Source: Christiangramia fulva
GTDB taxonomy: Bacteria > Bacteroidota > Bacteroidia > Flavobacteriales > Flavobacteriaceae
Length of the DNA: 64,000 nucleotides
Reading direction: 5' to 3'
NCBI RefSeq assembly: GCF_003024155.1
Contig: NZ_CP028136.1
Span: forward strand, 3,596,001-3,660,000
A program made the position numbers and the translations under genes. Shown piece after piece: positions 24,940 to 33,569 of this stretch (within the stretch, counting starts at the first letter, position 1; the number at the start of each line of letters is the position of its first letter). The notes beneath the pieces were generated by a model. The model searched no databases. It was not told the DNA's origin and saw only the letters and a program-made list of their open reading frames with translations.

Positions 24940-26751
24940 ATGAATACTGAACAATCAACAAAGATAGATATTCTCCGCGGCGGTCAATTTCTAGTTAAAG
25001 AAACCGACTGCAATGATGTATTTACCCCGGAAGACTTTTCTGAGGAACAGAAAATGATGAAAGATTCCGTGAAGGAGTTTGTTGACCGCGAAATCTGGCC
25101 GAATAAAGAAGAGTTTGAAAAGAAAAATTACAAGCTTACCGAAGAGATCATGAAAAAAGCCGGGGAACTAGGCTTCCTTGGCGTGACCGTTCCCGAAGAA
25201 TATGATGGCCTGGGAATGGATTTTATCTCTACCATGCTGGTATGTGATTACATTTCTGGAGCCACGGGTTCGATTGCCACCGCTTTTGGGGCGCATACGG
25301 GAATTGGTACCATGCCGATCCTGCTTTACGGAACCGAGGAGCAAAAAAAGAAATACATTCCGAAGCTGGCTACCGGAGAATGGTTCGGCGCTTATTGCCT
25401 TACCGAGCCCGATGCGGGAAGTGACGCCAATTCAGGAAAAACAAAGGCTGTTCTTTCTAAAGATGGTAAATATTACAGCATCAGCGGACAGAAAATGTGG
25501 ATCTCCAATGCCGGATTTGCCAATATGTTCATCGTTTTCGCGAGGATCGAAGATGACAAATATATCACCGGTTTTATTGTAGAAAACGATCCAGAAAACG
25601 GAATCACTTTTGGCGAAGAAGAGAAAAAACTGGGAATCCACGCCTCCTCTACCCGTCAGGTATTTTTTAATGACACCAAAGTACCGGTTGAGAATATGCT
25701 TTCGGAAAGAGGAAACGGTTTCAAAATCGCAATGAACGCGCTTAATGTGGGTCGGATCAAACTGGCTGTGGCTTCACTCGACGCGCAGAGAAGAGTGACC
25801 GATCTTGCCGTGAAATATTCCAATGATCGTGTTCAGTTTAAGACTCCTATCGCGAAATTTGGTGCTATTAAGTCTAAACTTGCTGAAATGGCAACCTCAG
25901 CCTGGGTTGGCGAATCGGCTAATTACCGGGCGGCTAAAAATATCCAGGACAGGATCGATATCAGGCTTTCGGAAGGAAGTTCCTATTCAGAAGCTGAATT
26001 GAAAAGCTTTGAGGAATATGCCATTGAATGTTCTATTTTGAAAGTTGCCTGTTCTGAAGACATTCAGAATTGCAGCGACCAGGGTATCCAGATTTACGGC
26101 GGGATGGGATTCTCTGCCGATACTCCCATGGAATCTGCCTGGAGAGATGCGCGTATCGCCCGGATCTATGAGGGAACCAACGAGATCAACCGTATGCTTT
26201 CGGTAGGAATGCTCGTGAAAAAAGCCATGAAAGGTCATGTTGATCTGCTTGGCCCCGCTATGAAAGTCGCCGATGAACTAACCGGAATTCCTTCCATGGA
26301 AAAACCCGATTTTGCAGATGTGCTTTCAGAAGAAAAAGCGATGATCGCCAAACTCAAAAAAGTTTTTCTGATGGTTGCCGGAAGCGCGGTTCAGAAATTC
26401 GGGCCAGATCTTGAAGAACATCAGCAATTATTGCTTGCCGCTGCCGATATTCTGATCGAAACCTATATGGCCGAATCGGCTATTCTCAGAGCTGAAAAGA
26501 ACGCGAATAGATATGGTATTGAAAATCAAAAATATCAAATAAAGATGGCTCAATTATATCTTTACAATGCCGTTGATACTGTTACCATAAAAGCCAAAGA
26601 AGGGATTGTTTCCTTTGCGGAAGGCGACGAACAGCGCATGATGCTTATGGGACTGAAGCGTTTTACAAAATATCAGAATCAGCCTAATGTGGTGGAACTT
26701 CGTAATTCCATTGCAGAAAAACTGACTTCAGAAAATAAATATTGTTTCTAA
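24940..26751 (+). CDS. fadE: acyl-CoA dehydrogenase, FadE type
   Basis: 603 residues, the longer Bacillus-FadE-like form with an extra ~180-residue C-terminal helical domain. It performs the FAD-dependent first oxidation of acyl-CoA. The core includes GFLGVTVPEEYDGLGMDFIS (~88-107), the substrate and FAD motif YCLTEPDAGSDANSGKTKA (~151-169), KMWISNAGFAN (~187-197), and YEGTNEINRML (~410) with the catalytic Glu. It is the last gene of the marR operon and is followed by a terminator. The electron acceptor (ETF) genes are not in this window. Confidence 0.94.
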   Translation: MNTEQSTKIDILRGGQFLVKETDCNDVFTPEDFSEEQKMMKDSVKEFVDREIWPNKEEFEKKNYKLTEEIMKKAGELGFLGVTVPEEYDGLGMDFISTMLVCDYISGATGSIATAFGAHTGIGTMPILLYGTEEQKKKYIPKLATGEWFGAYCLTEPDAGSDANSGKTKAVLSKDGKYYSISGQKMWISNAGFANMFIVFARIEDDKYITGFIVENDPENGITFGEEEKKLGIHASSTRQVFFNDTKVPVENMLSERGNGFKIAMNALNVGRIKLAVASLDAQRRVTDLAVKYSNDRVQFKTPIAKFGAIKSKLAEMATSAWVGESANYRAAKNIQDRIDIRLSEGSSYSEAELKSFEEYAIECSILKVACSEDIQNCSDQGIQIYGGMGFSADTPMESAWRDARIARIYEGTNEINRMLSVGMLVKKAMKGHVDLLGPAMKVADELTGIPSMEKPDFADVLSEEKAMIAKLKKVFLMVAGSAVQKFGPDLEEHQQLLLAAADILIETYMAESAILRAEKNANRYGIENQKYQIKMAQLYLYNAVDTVTIKAKEGIVSFAEGDEQRMMLMGLKRFTKYQNQPNVVELRNSIAEKLTSENKYCF

Positions 26752-26776
26752 GGAACATCCTGTTTTACTGAGAAAG

Positions 26777-26848
26777 AGCCTGAGAATTTCTCCTGCGTCA
26801 TCCTGAATTCAAATTCAGCCTGACCAGCAAAGATTCTCGGGCTTTTTA
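26777..26848 (+). terminator. composite terminator of the fad operon
   Basis: AGCCTGAGAATTTCT (26777-26791) pairs with AGATTCTCGGGCT (26831-26843), followed by TTTTTAA. Inside the loop is a second hairpin, CTGAATT-CA-AATTCAG (26803-26818). The T-run contains the stop codon of the convergent SMP-30 gene. Confidence 0.75.
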
Positions 26849-27742
26849 ATTCCACCGATTACCCTTTACATTCATATCAAGAATATAAACCACTTCAGAA
26901 GCAGTAATGAATAATTTGTCGTGATCTTTTCCTCCAAAAGTCACATTGGCGGTCCAATCGCGATCTATAGGAATATATGTTATCTTTTTTCCTTCTTTAT
27001 TGAAAACTGTAACGCCGTCACCGGTAAGGTAAACATTGCCTTTACGATCCATGGTCATTCCGTCAGAACCCATTTGGGCAAATAGTTTTTTGTCGATAAG
27101 ATTTCCATCTTCAGATATCTTATAAGAATAGGTCTTCCCGGCTCCTATATCTGAAATATATAAGACACCATACTGCCAGGAGCCAATAATCCCGTTGGGC
27201 TTAACCAGGTCATCAGCAACAATCTTTACCTCCTTCTTATCCGGAGTTAGATAGTAAACCCGTTGCTGATCGATATCCGGCTTCTGCCTTTTCCAGTATT
27301 CCCGCTGATAATAAGGATCGGTAAAATAAATTCCTCCCCTGGAATCAACCCAAAGGTCGTTTGGACCGTTAAGTCTTTTATTCTGAAAATTATCAACAAG
27401 GACTTTCACGTTTTTATCAGGATCGATTTGCCATAATTCTGATTTCTCATCAGCGGCGGCAAGAAGATTTCCGTTCCTATCAATATACAAACCATTGGCG
27501 CGACCGGCATTTTCCATATAAACAGAAATATTTCCGGTTTCTGCAGACCATTTTAAAATCTGATTATTCGGCTGATCGGTAAAATAGACATTCCCTTTTG
27601 CATCAGATGCCGGCCCTTCCGTAAAATCAAATTCTTCAGAAATCAATACCGGCATGGCACCTTCTTTTATTATTTTCTTATGAGAATTACAGGATACAGT
27701 GATCCAAAGAAGAAAAACTTCAATCAAAATATATTTTCTCAT
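26846..27742 (-). CDS. SMP-30/gluconolactonase-family lipoprotein
   Basis: 298 residues. Lipobox Cys18 (WITVSCNSHKK). The rest is a six-bladed SMP-30-type propeller: FTEGPASDAKGNVYFTDQPN (~40-59), RLNGPNDLWVDSRGGIYFTD (~120-139), KPNGIIGS and GSDGMTMDRKGNVYLTG (~220). The metal-ligand positions of gluconolactonases (Glu in the TEGP motif, Asn in NGPND, Asp in SDGM) are present. It probably hydrolyses a sugar lactone in the periplasm or at the surface. Substrate unknown. Confidence 0.87.
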   Translation of the reverse strand: MRKYILIEVFLLWITVSCNSHKKIIKEGAMPVLISEEFDFTEGPASDAKGNVYFTDQPNNQILKWSAETGNISVYMENAGRANGLYIDRNGNLLAAADEKSELWQIDPDKNVKVLVDNFQNKRLNGPNDLWVDSRGGIYFTDPYYQREYWKRQKPDIDQQRVYYLTPDKKEVKIVADDLVKPNGIIGSWQYGVLYISDIGAGKTYSYKISEDGNLIDKKLFAQMGSDGMTMDRKGNVYLTGDGVTVFNKEGKKITYIPIDRDWTANVTFGGKDHDKLFITASEVVYILDMNVKGNRWN

Positions 27743-27893
27743 AATACCAAGCCTAATTTTAGTCGAAATTTAAACCATTTCTGCAATAAAAGTTCCCTTC
27801 GCGAAATCCTTTTCGGTTAAAATTCCTTAAATATCGGTTGATTTAGGTCTGAAAAGCCTCAATTTTAGTAGCTTTAAGGAAAAGTAGCTTATT

Positions 27894-28937
27894 TTGGATC
27901 TGCAACTGGAGAAAAATGTAACAAATTATATTTTAATAGGAGCCGGCGTTCTGGTCGTAACTTTTTTTATTGTTTTCTATATTTTAAAACGAGTAGGAAA
28001 AGATCCACGAAATATTTTGCCGGTGAATTTCGCCCATCGGATCAAAATTCCACTTCTAATTTTCCTGGCTTCGCTAATTGCGCAGGTAGCAGTGATAGGC
28101 GATATTTTTATTTTTAAAACCACGAAAGAAGTTGTTGGACATCTGAGCGTAATTGGTATTGTGGTTAGTATCTCCTGGTTTCTCATCTTTTCGTTTAAGG
28201 TTTTTAAAAATCAGATGCTCCGGAAATATGATGTTGATACAGCAAATAATTTAAAAGCCCGGAAAGTGTATACGCAGTACACCATCCTGGAAAATATCAT
28301 CATTTTTATCATTGTGGTACTTGCTTTGGGCATCTCCCTGATGAGTTTTGACAATATCAGGTCTATTGGTGTGAGTGTGCTTACTTCTGCCGGAATCGCA
28401 GGGATCATTATCGGACTTGCCGCACAGAAAGCTATTGCCACCCTTCTGGCCGGGATCCAGATTGCTATTACGCAACCCATCCGGCTTGATGATGTGGTGA
28501 TCGTGGAAGGAGAATGGGGTTGGATTGAGGAGATCAATCTCACTTATGTTGTGGTGCGAATATGGGATAAACGCCGCCTGGTAGTTCCTACCACCTATTT
28601 TATCGAAAAGACTTTCCAGAACTGGACGCGCACTTCAGCCGATATTCTCGGAACTGTTTATATCTATGTTGATTATCGGATTCCTTTTGATGAGATAAGA
28701 AAAGAACAAACCAGGTTATTGGAAGCAACCGATCTTTGGGACGGTGCCGTGAATGTGATGCAGGTAACCAATACCACCGAAAAAACAGTAGAAATACGTG
28801 TTTTGGTTAGCGCGAAGGATTCACCCACAGCCTGGGATCTGCGTGTATATTTAAGAGAGAAACTTCTGGTTTTTATCCAGGAGAATTTTCCGGAATCCTT
28901 ACCCAAAACCAGGGTTTCACTGGAGAAAAAAGAATAA
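27894..28937 (+). CDS. MscS-family mechanosensitive channel
   Basis: 347 residues from TTG 27894; no ATG lies nearby in frame and AAGGAAAA precedes it by 14 bases. Four hydrophobic helices lie at ~12-30, 46-66, 75-100 and 128-150. TM3-like pore helix is rich in Gly/Ala (GVSVLTSAGIAGIIIGLAAQ, ~162-181), then the beta domain RLDDVVIVEGEWGWIEEI (~197-214). MscS channels open under membrane tension and release solutes during hypo-osmotic shock. It sits beside trehalose genes on the same theme of osmotic control. Convergent with the GH15 gene, five bases apart. Confidence 0.9.
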   Translation: MDLQLEKNVTNYILIGAGVLVVTFFIVFYILKRVGKDPRNILPVNFAHRIKIPLLIFLASLIAQVAVIGDIFIFKTTKEVVGHLSVIGIVVSISWFLIFSFKVFKNQMLRKYDVDTANNLKARKVYTQYTILENIIIFIIVVLALGISLMSFDNIRSIGVSVLTSAGIAGIIIGLAAQKAIATLLAGIQIAITQPIRLDDVVIVEGEWGWIEEINLTYVVVRIWDKRRLVVPTTYFIEKTFQNWTRTSADILGTVYIYVDYRIPFDEIRKEQTRLLEATDLWDGAVNVMQVTNTTEKTVEIRVLVSAKDSPTAWDLRVYLREKLLVFIQENFPESLPKTRVSLEKKE

Positions 28938-28942
28938 AATCA

Positions 28943-30739
28943 TCAATCCTGCATCAGCATGGTGTCTGTAGCGATTCCTTTACTAAAATTAGCAGCCGTT
29001 TCTATTAAGGCAAGATGAGAGTAAGCTTGGGGGAAATTCCCCAGCAGTCTTTTTGTTTTAAAATCGATGTCTTCACTAAAAAGCCCCAAATGGTTACTAT
29101 AGGAGAGCAGTCTCTCAAACATTTCTTTGGCTCTTTCTCTTTCTCCTATTTTATATAAGCTGTCTATCAGCCAAAAAGTGCAAATTGTAAAAGAGGAAGT
29201 AGGTCTTCCAAAATCGTCATGATTTTTATAACGATACATCAGGCCGTCTTCGCAAAGTTCCCTTTCAGTTGCTTTCACTGTACTAACAAACCTGGGATCA
29301 TCTGCTTCAATAAATCCGTAGGTTTGCATCAGCAAGGTAGAAGCATCGAGATCGTTTGATCCATAATACTGCGTGTAGGCCTGTTTTTCCTCATTCCAGC
29401 CATTATCATAGATATCCCGGTAAATCGCTTCACGTACGGCTTTCCATTTAGTGTCATTGATTCCCATACGCAACACCTCCCCTATTTTAATGGCTCGATC
29501 CATAGCGACCCAGCATAAAAGTTTAGAAAACACAAAATGTCGTTCATCAGTACGGAGCTCCCAGATACCTTTATCTGGTTTTTGCCAGTTTTCTTCCACA
29601 ATCATAACTATCCCGCGAACAATAGTCCATAGATGTTCCGAATTTTCCAAAGAAGTCTCGAACATGAGGAATTGTTGATAAATAACTTCCATCAAAATTC
29701 CGTAAATATCATTTTGCTTCTGGATATAAGCTGCATTACCTGTTCGGACAGGCCTGGAATTTTGGTATCCTTTTAAGTGGCTAAGAATATGTTCCGTAAG
29801 TTCCTTTTCCTTATTTATTCCGTACATGATCTGGATCTTTTCATCCTTATCGGGAATAATATCTATAATGAAGCGCAGAAAATCTTTTGCCGATTTGGTA
29901 TGGCCAAGTCCCGCCATCACTTTGATCACCATAGAAGCATCCCTGATCCAGCAAAAACGGTAATCCCAGTTGCGCTCCTCCCCTAATGTTTCAGGCAATG
30001 AAGTAGTAGCCGCTGCAAGAACCGCACCTGTTTTTTTATAACTTAAGGCTTTTAAAACAAGGGCACTGCGCATGATCTCATTGCCATAATGGGTGTAGCG
30101 GGTAGTTTTATCGCTCCAGTTCATCCAGTAGACCTTGGTTCGCTGATATTTCAGATAACATCTGTCAAGGCTCTGTTCTACCAGTTTTTCGTGATAACCA
30201 ACGAGACAATAAGCATTTCCGGTAAGTTCAACTTCTTTTCTGTCAATAATATCCTTCAGATGAAAACTGGAATAAAAAAACAGCGAGTCATACTTCCCTT
30301 CGCGCGTGAAACTTTTAATGTAGTCCCCTTTATATTCATTATAGGTTTTTTCCCTGGCATATTCCAGTTTAGGGTCGTAGATAATGGTGAATTTTGGTTT
30401 TCCCTTAATTAATCTGAAAAACCTTATGATATCGGGCGGGGCATAATAAGAACCATCTTCTCTGGGATAGCGCGGCATAAAATCGATTAGCTGAAAGGAA
30501 TCAGTCCCATTGTCAAAAACCGTACTTAAAATATTCGTTTCCCACAGATATTCCTGTTTTATATCATAGTCTTCGCTGATCTTAATTTCAAAACTGCCCC
30601 CAATTTCGTCATCAAGAAGTTTGGCAAAGATGGCCGAAGAATCATATTGAGGCATACAGCACCAGTCAATAGATCCGTATTTTGAAACGAGGGCGGCGCT
30701 TCTACAATTACTGATGATACCATAATCCAAATTAGTCAT
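28943..30739 (-). CDS. GH15 family glycoside hydrolase (trehalase/glucoamylase-like)
   Basis: 598 residues. An N-terminal beta-sandwich (DYGIISNCRSAALVSKYGSI at 5-24) precedes an (alpha/alpha)6 barrel. The GH15 active-site region RNWDYRFCWIRDASM is at ~256-270. No signal peptide, so cytoplasmic. GH15 enzymes include glucoamylases, glucodextranases and trehalases. Divergence from a trehalose-phosphate synthase/phosphatase gene 93 bp away makes a trehalase the best guess. Conserved C-terminal elements such as FSEDIDF and GNFPQAYSHLALI are present, with the catalytic Glu expected in the LFSEDID segment. Confidence 0.88.
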   Translation of the reverse strand: MTNLDYGIISNCRSAALVSKYGSIDWCCMPQYDSSAIFAKLLDDEIGGSFEIKISEDYDIKQEYLWETNILSTVFDNGTDSFQLIDFMPRYPREDGSYYAPPDIIRFFRLIKGKPKFTIIYDPKLEYAREKTYNEYKGDYIKSFTREGKYDSLFFYSSFHLKDIIDRKEVELTGNAYCLVGYHEKLVEQSLDRCYLKYQRTKVYWMNWSDKTTRYTHYGNEIMRSALVLKALSYKKTGAVLAAATTSLPETLGEERNWDYRFCWIRDASMVIKVMAGLGHTKSAKDFLRFIIDIIPDKDEKIQIMYGINKEKELTEHILSHLKGYQNSRPVRTGNAAYIQKQNDIYGILMEVIYQQFLMFETSLENSEHLWTIVRGIVMIVEENWQKPDKGIWELRTDERHFVFSKLLCWVAMDRAIKIGEVLRMGINDTKWKAVREAIYRDIYDNGWNEEKQAYTQYYGSNDLDASTLLMQTYGFIEADDPRFVSTVKATERELCEDGLMYRYKNHDDFGRPTSSFTICTFWLIDSLYKIGERERAKEMFERLLSYSNHLGLFSEDIDFKTKRLLGNFPQAYSHLALIETAANFSKGIATDTMLMQD

Positions 30740-30832
30740 ATATCTTAAAAGTCTTTTAAATGAATGGCTATGTGAAATGAATTTCGGAAATTTAATAAAA
30801 AAGAGTTCGCCACAACAGCATTTACTACAATT

Positions 30833-33046
30833 ATGAGCAAAACTATTATTATTTCCAACCGATTACCACTACAAATTTCTATTGAAAATGACCATTTGGA
30901 GGTTACTCCAAGTGTTGGAGGATTGGCTACTGGGCTGAAATCCTTTCACAAAGATGGCGACAGTGTCTGGATAGGCTGGCCTGGTTTAACCGAAGAAGAA
31001 ATTCCCGAAAAACTGAAAGGAGAAGTACAGAAAAAAGCAAAAGATGAGAATTGTGTAGCGGTAAATCTTTCTTCTGATGAAATTGATGGTTTTTACTATG
31101 GTTTTAGTAATCGTACCGTCTGGCCTCTTTTTCACTATTTTATGGAATATACTGAAGCCGATGATACCTACTGGAAATTCTATAAACAGGTGAACCAGAA
31201 ATATGCCGATGAAATCCTGAAATATTATGAAGAGGGTGATGTAATATGGGTTCATGATTATCAGCTTTTACTGGTGCCAAATATGGTGCGGGAAAAAGCT
31301 CCTGAAGCCGTGATTGGTTTCTTTAATCATATTCCTTTTCCATCATACGAGGTTTTTAGAACGCTTCCCTGGAGGGACGAAGTTCTAGAAGGAGTACTTG
31401 GCGCAGATCTTATTGGTTTTCACACCTATGACTATGAACGTCATTTTTTAAGTTCGGTAAGCCGTATCCTTCGATACCAGGTGGATTTTAATGAAATTAC
31501 CCTGCCTGACAGGATTGTGAAGGTAGATTCTTTTCCTATGGGAATAGATTATAAAAAATTTGAACAGGCTGCCCTCGATCATTTTAAAAATACCGAAGAT
31601 CAACAATCTGAACTGCAACGCCGCCTGAACCATCATCTTGAATCCACCCCTGACGCAAAACTGATTCTGAGTATAGATCGGCTTGATTACACTAAGGGAA
31701 TAGCTTTGCGAATTCGCGCTTTTGAATATTTCCTGGATAAATATCCAGAATTTATTGAAAAAGTAAGACTGGTGATGCTCGCAGTTCCATCCAGGTCAAA
31801 CGTTCCACAATATCGGCGTCTCAAAAGAGAAGTAGATGAATTGGTGGGAAGGATTAACGGAAAATTTTCAACCGTAAGCTGGACGCCTATCTGGTATTTC
31901 TACCGTTCCATGCCTTTTGAAAATCTAATTGATCTTTATACCTCCTGCGGAATTGCCCTTCTTACTCCTATCCGCGATGGGATGAATTTGGTCGCCAAGG
32001 AATATATTGCAACACGTACCAATCATACAGGGGTACTTATTTTGAGTGAAATGGCCGGCGCTGCACATGAAATGAATGAAGCTCTTATCATCAATCCTAA
32101 TAATTTTGAACAGGTGGCCCAGGCCTTATGTACGGCCTTTGGTATGCCTGAGGAAGAACAGATACAACGTAATAAAATGCTTCAAAAAAGATTACGCCGC
32201 TATAGTGTTGAAAAGTGGGCGAATGATTTTATGAAAGCTTTACATGCTACCCGGGAAAACAGGGATGCATTCAAATCAATTCGCATCACTCAAAAGATCT
32301 CTGAAGAGATCATGGAGCAGTTTAAACGATCTAAAAAACGAATATTGTTTATCGATTATGACGGAACGCTGGTTAATTTCACCGATAAACCAGAAAATGC
32401 GAAACCCGATGATGAATTAAAAGAACTTATAAGGGACCTCAATTCCCAGGAAAATACCGATGTGGTTCTTATTAGCGGAAGAGATAAAAATACCCTTGGC
32501 AGCTGGTGGCAGGATATCCCGATTGAACTAATTTCAGAACATGGGGTCTGGACAAGACAGATCGATGGAGAATGGGAACTTTCAGAAAATGTAAAAAGTG
32601 AATGGATGGACGCGGTAAGACCGGTCATTGAAAATTTTGTAGATCGAACTCCGGGTACCTTTATTGAAGAAAAGAACTATTCCCTCGCCTGGCATTACCG
32701 AAAAGCCGATCCTGAACTTGGTGAGATCAGGGCAAATGAACTGAGTAATACACTAAAGGAACTCATCTCCAATAGGGGCCTTAGCGTACTGGAAGGCAAC
32801 AAAGTGCTTGAAATTAAAAGCAGCGGTGTAAATAAAGGAAAAGCCTGTAATAAAAAACTGGTCGGTGAGGATTACGATTTCATTTTCGCCATTGGGGATG
32901 ATTGGACAGATGAATACATGTTCAGGGAACTACCTGAAACCTCATATACGGTAAAAGTTGGCATAAAAAAAACCAGCGCGCGCTATTATGTCGAAAGCAC
33001 TTCGAAAGTAAGGGATTTACTAAATTCCTTCAAGGAGAGCCTGTAA
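30833..33046 (+). CDS. otsA-otsB: trehalose-6-phosphate synthase / phosphatase fusion
   Basis: 737 residues with two enzymes in one chain. OtsA (GT20, ~1-480) makes trehalose-6-P from UDP-glucose and glucose-6-P: VWVHDYQLLLVPNMV (~140), FNHIPFPSYEVFRTLPWR (~164), SIDRLDYTKGI (~280), and the GMNLVAKEY donor loop (~382). OtsB (HAD, ~500-737) removes the phosphate: LFIDYDGTLV (~504), LISGRDKNTL and AIGDDWTDEYMF. Fused OtsA-OtsB proteins are common in Bacteroidota and in eukaryotes. The product trehalose protects against osmotic and drying stress. Divergent from the GH15 gene. Confidence 0.94.
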   Translation: MSKTIIISNRLPLQISIENDHLEVTPSVGGLATGLKSFHKDGDSVWIGWPGLTEEEIPEKLKGEVQKKAKDENCVAVNLSSDEIDGFYYGFSNRTVWPLFHYFMEYTEADDTYWKFYKQVNQKYADEILKYYEEGDVIWVHDYQLLLVPNMVREKAPEAVIGFFNHIPFPSYEVFRTLPWRDEVLEGVLGADLIGFHTYDYERHFLSSVSRILRYQVDFNEITLPDRIVKVDSFPMGIDYKKFEQAALDHFKNTEDQQSELQRRLNHHLESTPDAKLILSIDRLDYTKGIALRIRAFEYFLDKYPEFIEKVRLVMLAVPSRSNVPQYRRLKREVDELVGRINGKFSTVSWTPIWYFYRSMPFENLIDLYTSCGIALLTPIRDGMNLVAKEYIATRTNHTGVLILSEMAGAAHEMNEALIINPNNFEQVAQALCTAFGMPEEEQIQRNKMLQKRLRRYSVEKWANDFMKALHATRENRDAFKSIRITQKISEEIMEQFKRSKKRILFIDYDGTLVNFTDKPENAKPDDELKELIRDLNSQENTDVVLISGRDKNTLGSWWQDIPIELISEHGVWTRQIDGEWELSENVKSEWMDAVRPVIENFVDRTPGTFIEEKNYSLAWHYRKADPELGEIRANELSNTLKELISNRGLSVLEGNKVLEIKSSGVNKGKACNKKLVGEDYDFIFAIGDDWTDEYMFRELPETSYTVKVGIKKTSARYYVESTSKVRDLLNSFKESL

Positions 33047-33176
33047 ATAAAACCTGTTAAAATTATTGGGATTTATCGGCTAAAGTTTAAACATACATTA
33101 ACTGATTATGTATGGTTTAGGATGGTTTTCTGACTAATTTTACCGGAACATAATTCGAACCATAAAACATTATACT

Positions 33177-33464
33177 ATGAAATCAGGAAAATTATTATTA
33201 GGATTAGCTTCAGGAGCAGTTGCAGGAGCAGTTCTGGGTCTTTTATATGCACCAAAAAAGGGAAAAGATACTCGTAAAGCGATTACGAAAAAAGGAGACG
33301 ATTACTTCAATAGTGCCAATAAAAGTATTCATGATCTAAGCGATTCGCTAAATCATAAAATGGAAGCTCTGAAAGCAAAAACAAAAGCTAATTTTACTAA
33401 TTCAAAATCAAAAGAAAAAGTAAATGAGGCAAAAGCCGAAATACACGAGATGAAGGCTAGTTAA
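33177..33464 (+). CDS. YtxH domain protein
   Basis: 95 residues. The Gly/Ala-rich membrane segment at ~6-25 (GLASGAVAGAVLGLLYAPKK) followed by a Lys-rich amphipathic helix is the YtxH signature. Members are small stress-induced membrane proteins of unknown mechanism. The C-terminal half is likely a coiled coil. It has its own terminator. Placement after the trehalose gene suggests a stress role, by context only. Confidence 0.88.
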   Translation: MKSGKLLLGLASGAVAGAVLGLLYAPKKGKDTRKAITKKGDDYFNSANKSIHDLSDSLNHKMEALKAKTKANFTNSKSKEKVNEAKAEIHEMKAS

Positions 33465-33485
33465 AGGCTACCCTTCTATTATTTT

Positions 33486-33520
33486 AAACCCCGGGTTAAT
33501 CTCCGGGGTTTTTCTTTTTC
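33486..33520 (+). terminator. terminator after the YtxH gene
   Basis: AAACCCCGG, eight bases, CCGGGGTTT, then TTCTTTTTC: a strong GC stem with a T-rich tail. Confidence 0.9.
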
Positions 33521-33569
33521 TTTTTTTAGGAATCTTAAGTACTTTAGAGCTTTTAAAATAAACTGTCTA

